Positions 63,723-64,000 of a stretch of DNA of 64,000 nt are shown here, one piece after another. Origin of the DNA: Zoroaster sp. YZ-2022 (lineage: Eukaryota; Echinodermata; Asteroidea; Forcipulatida; Zoroasteridae). A program made the position numbers and the translations under genes. The DNA lies in the NCBI GenBank assembly GCA_029582265.1, contig CM055816.1, positions 1,640,992 through 1,704,991 on the forward strand. The letters are read 5' to 3'. Position 1 is the first letter of the stretch, and each line of letters starts with the position of its first letter. The notes below the pieces were generated by a model. The model was not told the origin of the DNA and did not search any database. It worked only from the letters and a program-made list of their open reading frames with translations.

Positions 63723-63935
63723 AGGGTCAATGACGTCAACAACAGAGCCGACTTTAAACAGGGCATGGAATCGGTGTCCTAGTTTAAGATGAACACAGTG
63801 ACTGAAATTATGCGCATTTATGCAGCAGCAACAGTAATATGACCTTATCATGTTGGGTATTATTTTCAGTCAATGAGTAAATCTAAAACTACAACTCCGA
63901 TTCCATGCCATGTTGATCGTGACGAGACTGTCCCT
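63723..63935. mobile_element. Second TTAA-flanked foldback MITE
   Basis: A 213-bp element starting 23 bp after the previous one. TTAA is outside both ends (63719-63722 and 63936-63939), with tips AGGGTCAATGACG and, inverted, AGGGACAGTCTCG. Inside, 63762-63785 (GGCATGGAATCGG...) is inverted at 63886-63909 with three mismatches in 24, so the single strand can fold into a long hairpin. Non-coding. Confidence 0.68.
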
Positions 63936-64000
63936 TTAAAGGAAGTGATTGAACAAGTGACAGCTATTTCTTGAATACGATTTGGGGGCAGTAGGGAGCA

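Overview
This is animal (metazoan) nuclear DNA, probably from an invertebrate. The evidence is a very long AT-rich satellite array, degenerate non-LTR retrotransposons, several classes of DNA transposon with readable target-site duplications, an intron with GT/AG borders, and a fibrinogen-related (FReD) gene fragment with a possible immunoglobulin-like remnant nearby. FReD genes next to Ig-like sequence would suit a mollusc or another marine invertebrate with FREP-type immune lectins, but the species cannot be named from this sequence. There are no bacterial-style operons, tRNAs, rRNAs or CRISPR arrays, and no intact long gene.

Layout. (1) 1-42828 is one head-to-tail satellite array with a monomer of about 243 bp, roughly 174 copies, open at the left window edge and broken by a 500-N gap (8347-8846). 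A second 500-N gap (42829-43328) hides its right boundary. (2) 43329-45634 is a LINE 3' end with a (TTG)n tail, split by a 1.57-kb PIF/Harbinger-like transposon that has a TAA duplication and carries a broken Myb/SANT-like gene behind a TATA box. (3) 46109-48582 is a non-autonomous hAT-like element with a perfect 8-bp target duplication, itself invaded by a degenerate Jockey-like LINE. (4) 48750-49897 is a G-rich 39-bp minisatellite. (5) 49898-53777 is mostly anonymous AT-rich DNA with a 68-bp triplicate, a hammerhead-like hairpin and a 57-bp minisatellite. (6) 54331-55979 holds two exons of a FReD gene, followed by a decayed duplicate of the domain's C-terminus and, at 57230-57604, a possible Ig-like remnant. 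(7) 56868-64000 is gene-poor and rich in MITEs: an inverted-repeat element at 56868, a 943-bp tandem duplication, a TTA-flanked MITE whose empty site survives in a neighbouring repeat copy, and two adjacent TTAA-flanked elements.

The window therefore reads as a satellite block, possibly pericentromeric or heterochromatic, next to a transposon-rich flank with one immune-type gene fragment. The most informative observations are the nested insertions with exact target duplications, the satellite's internal structure, and the FReD fragment with compensating frameshifts and a duplicated terminus. I found no convincing new enzymatic or defence system.
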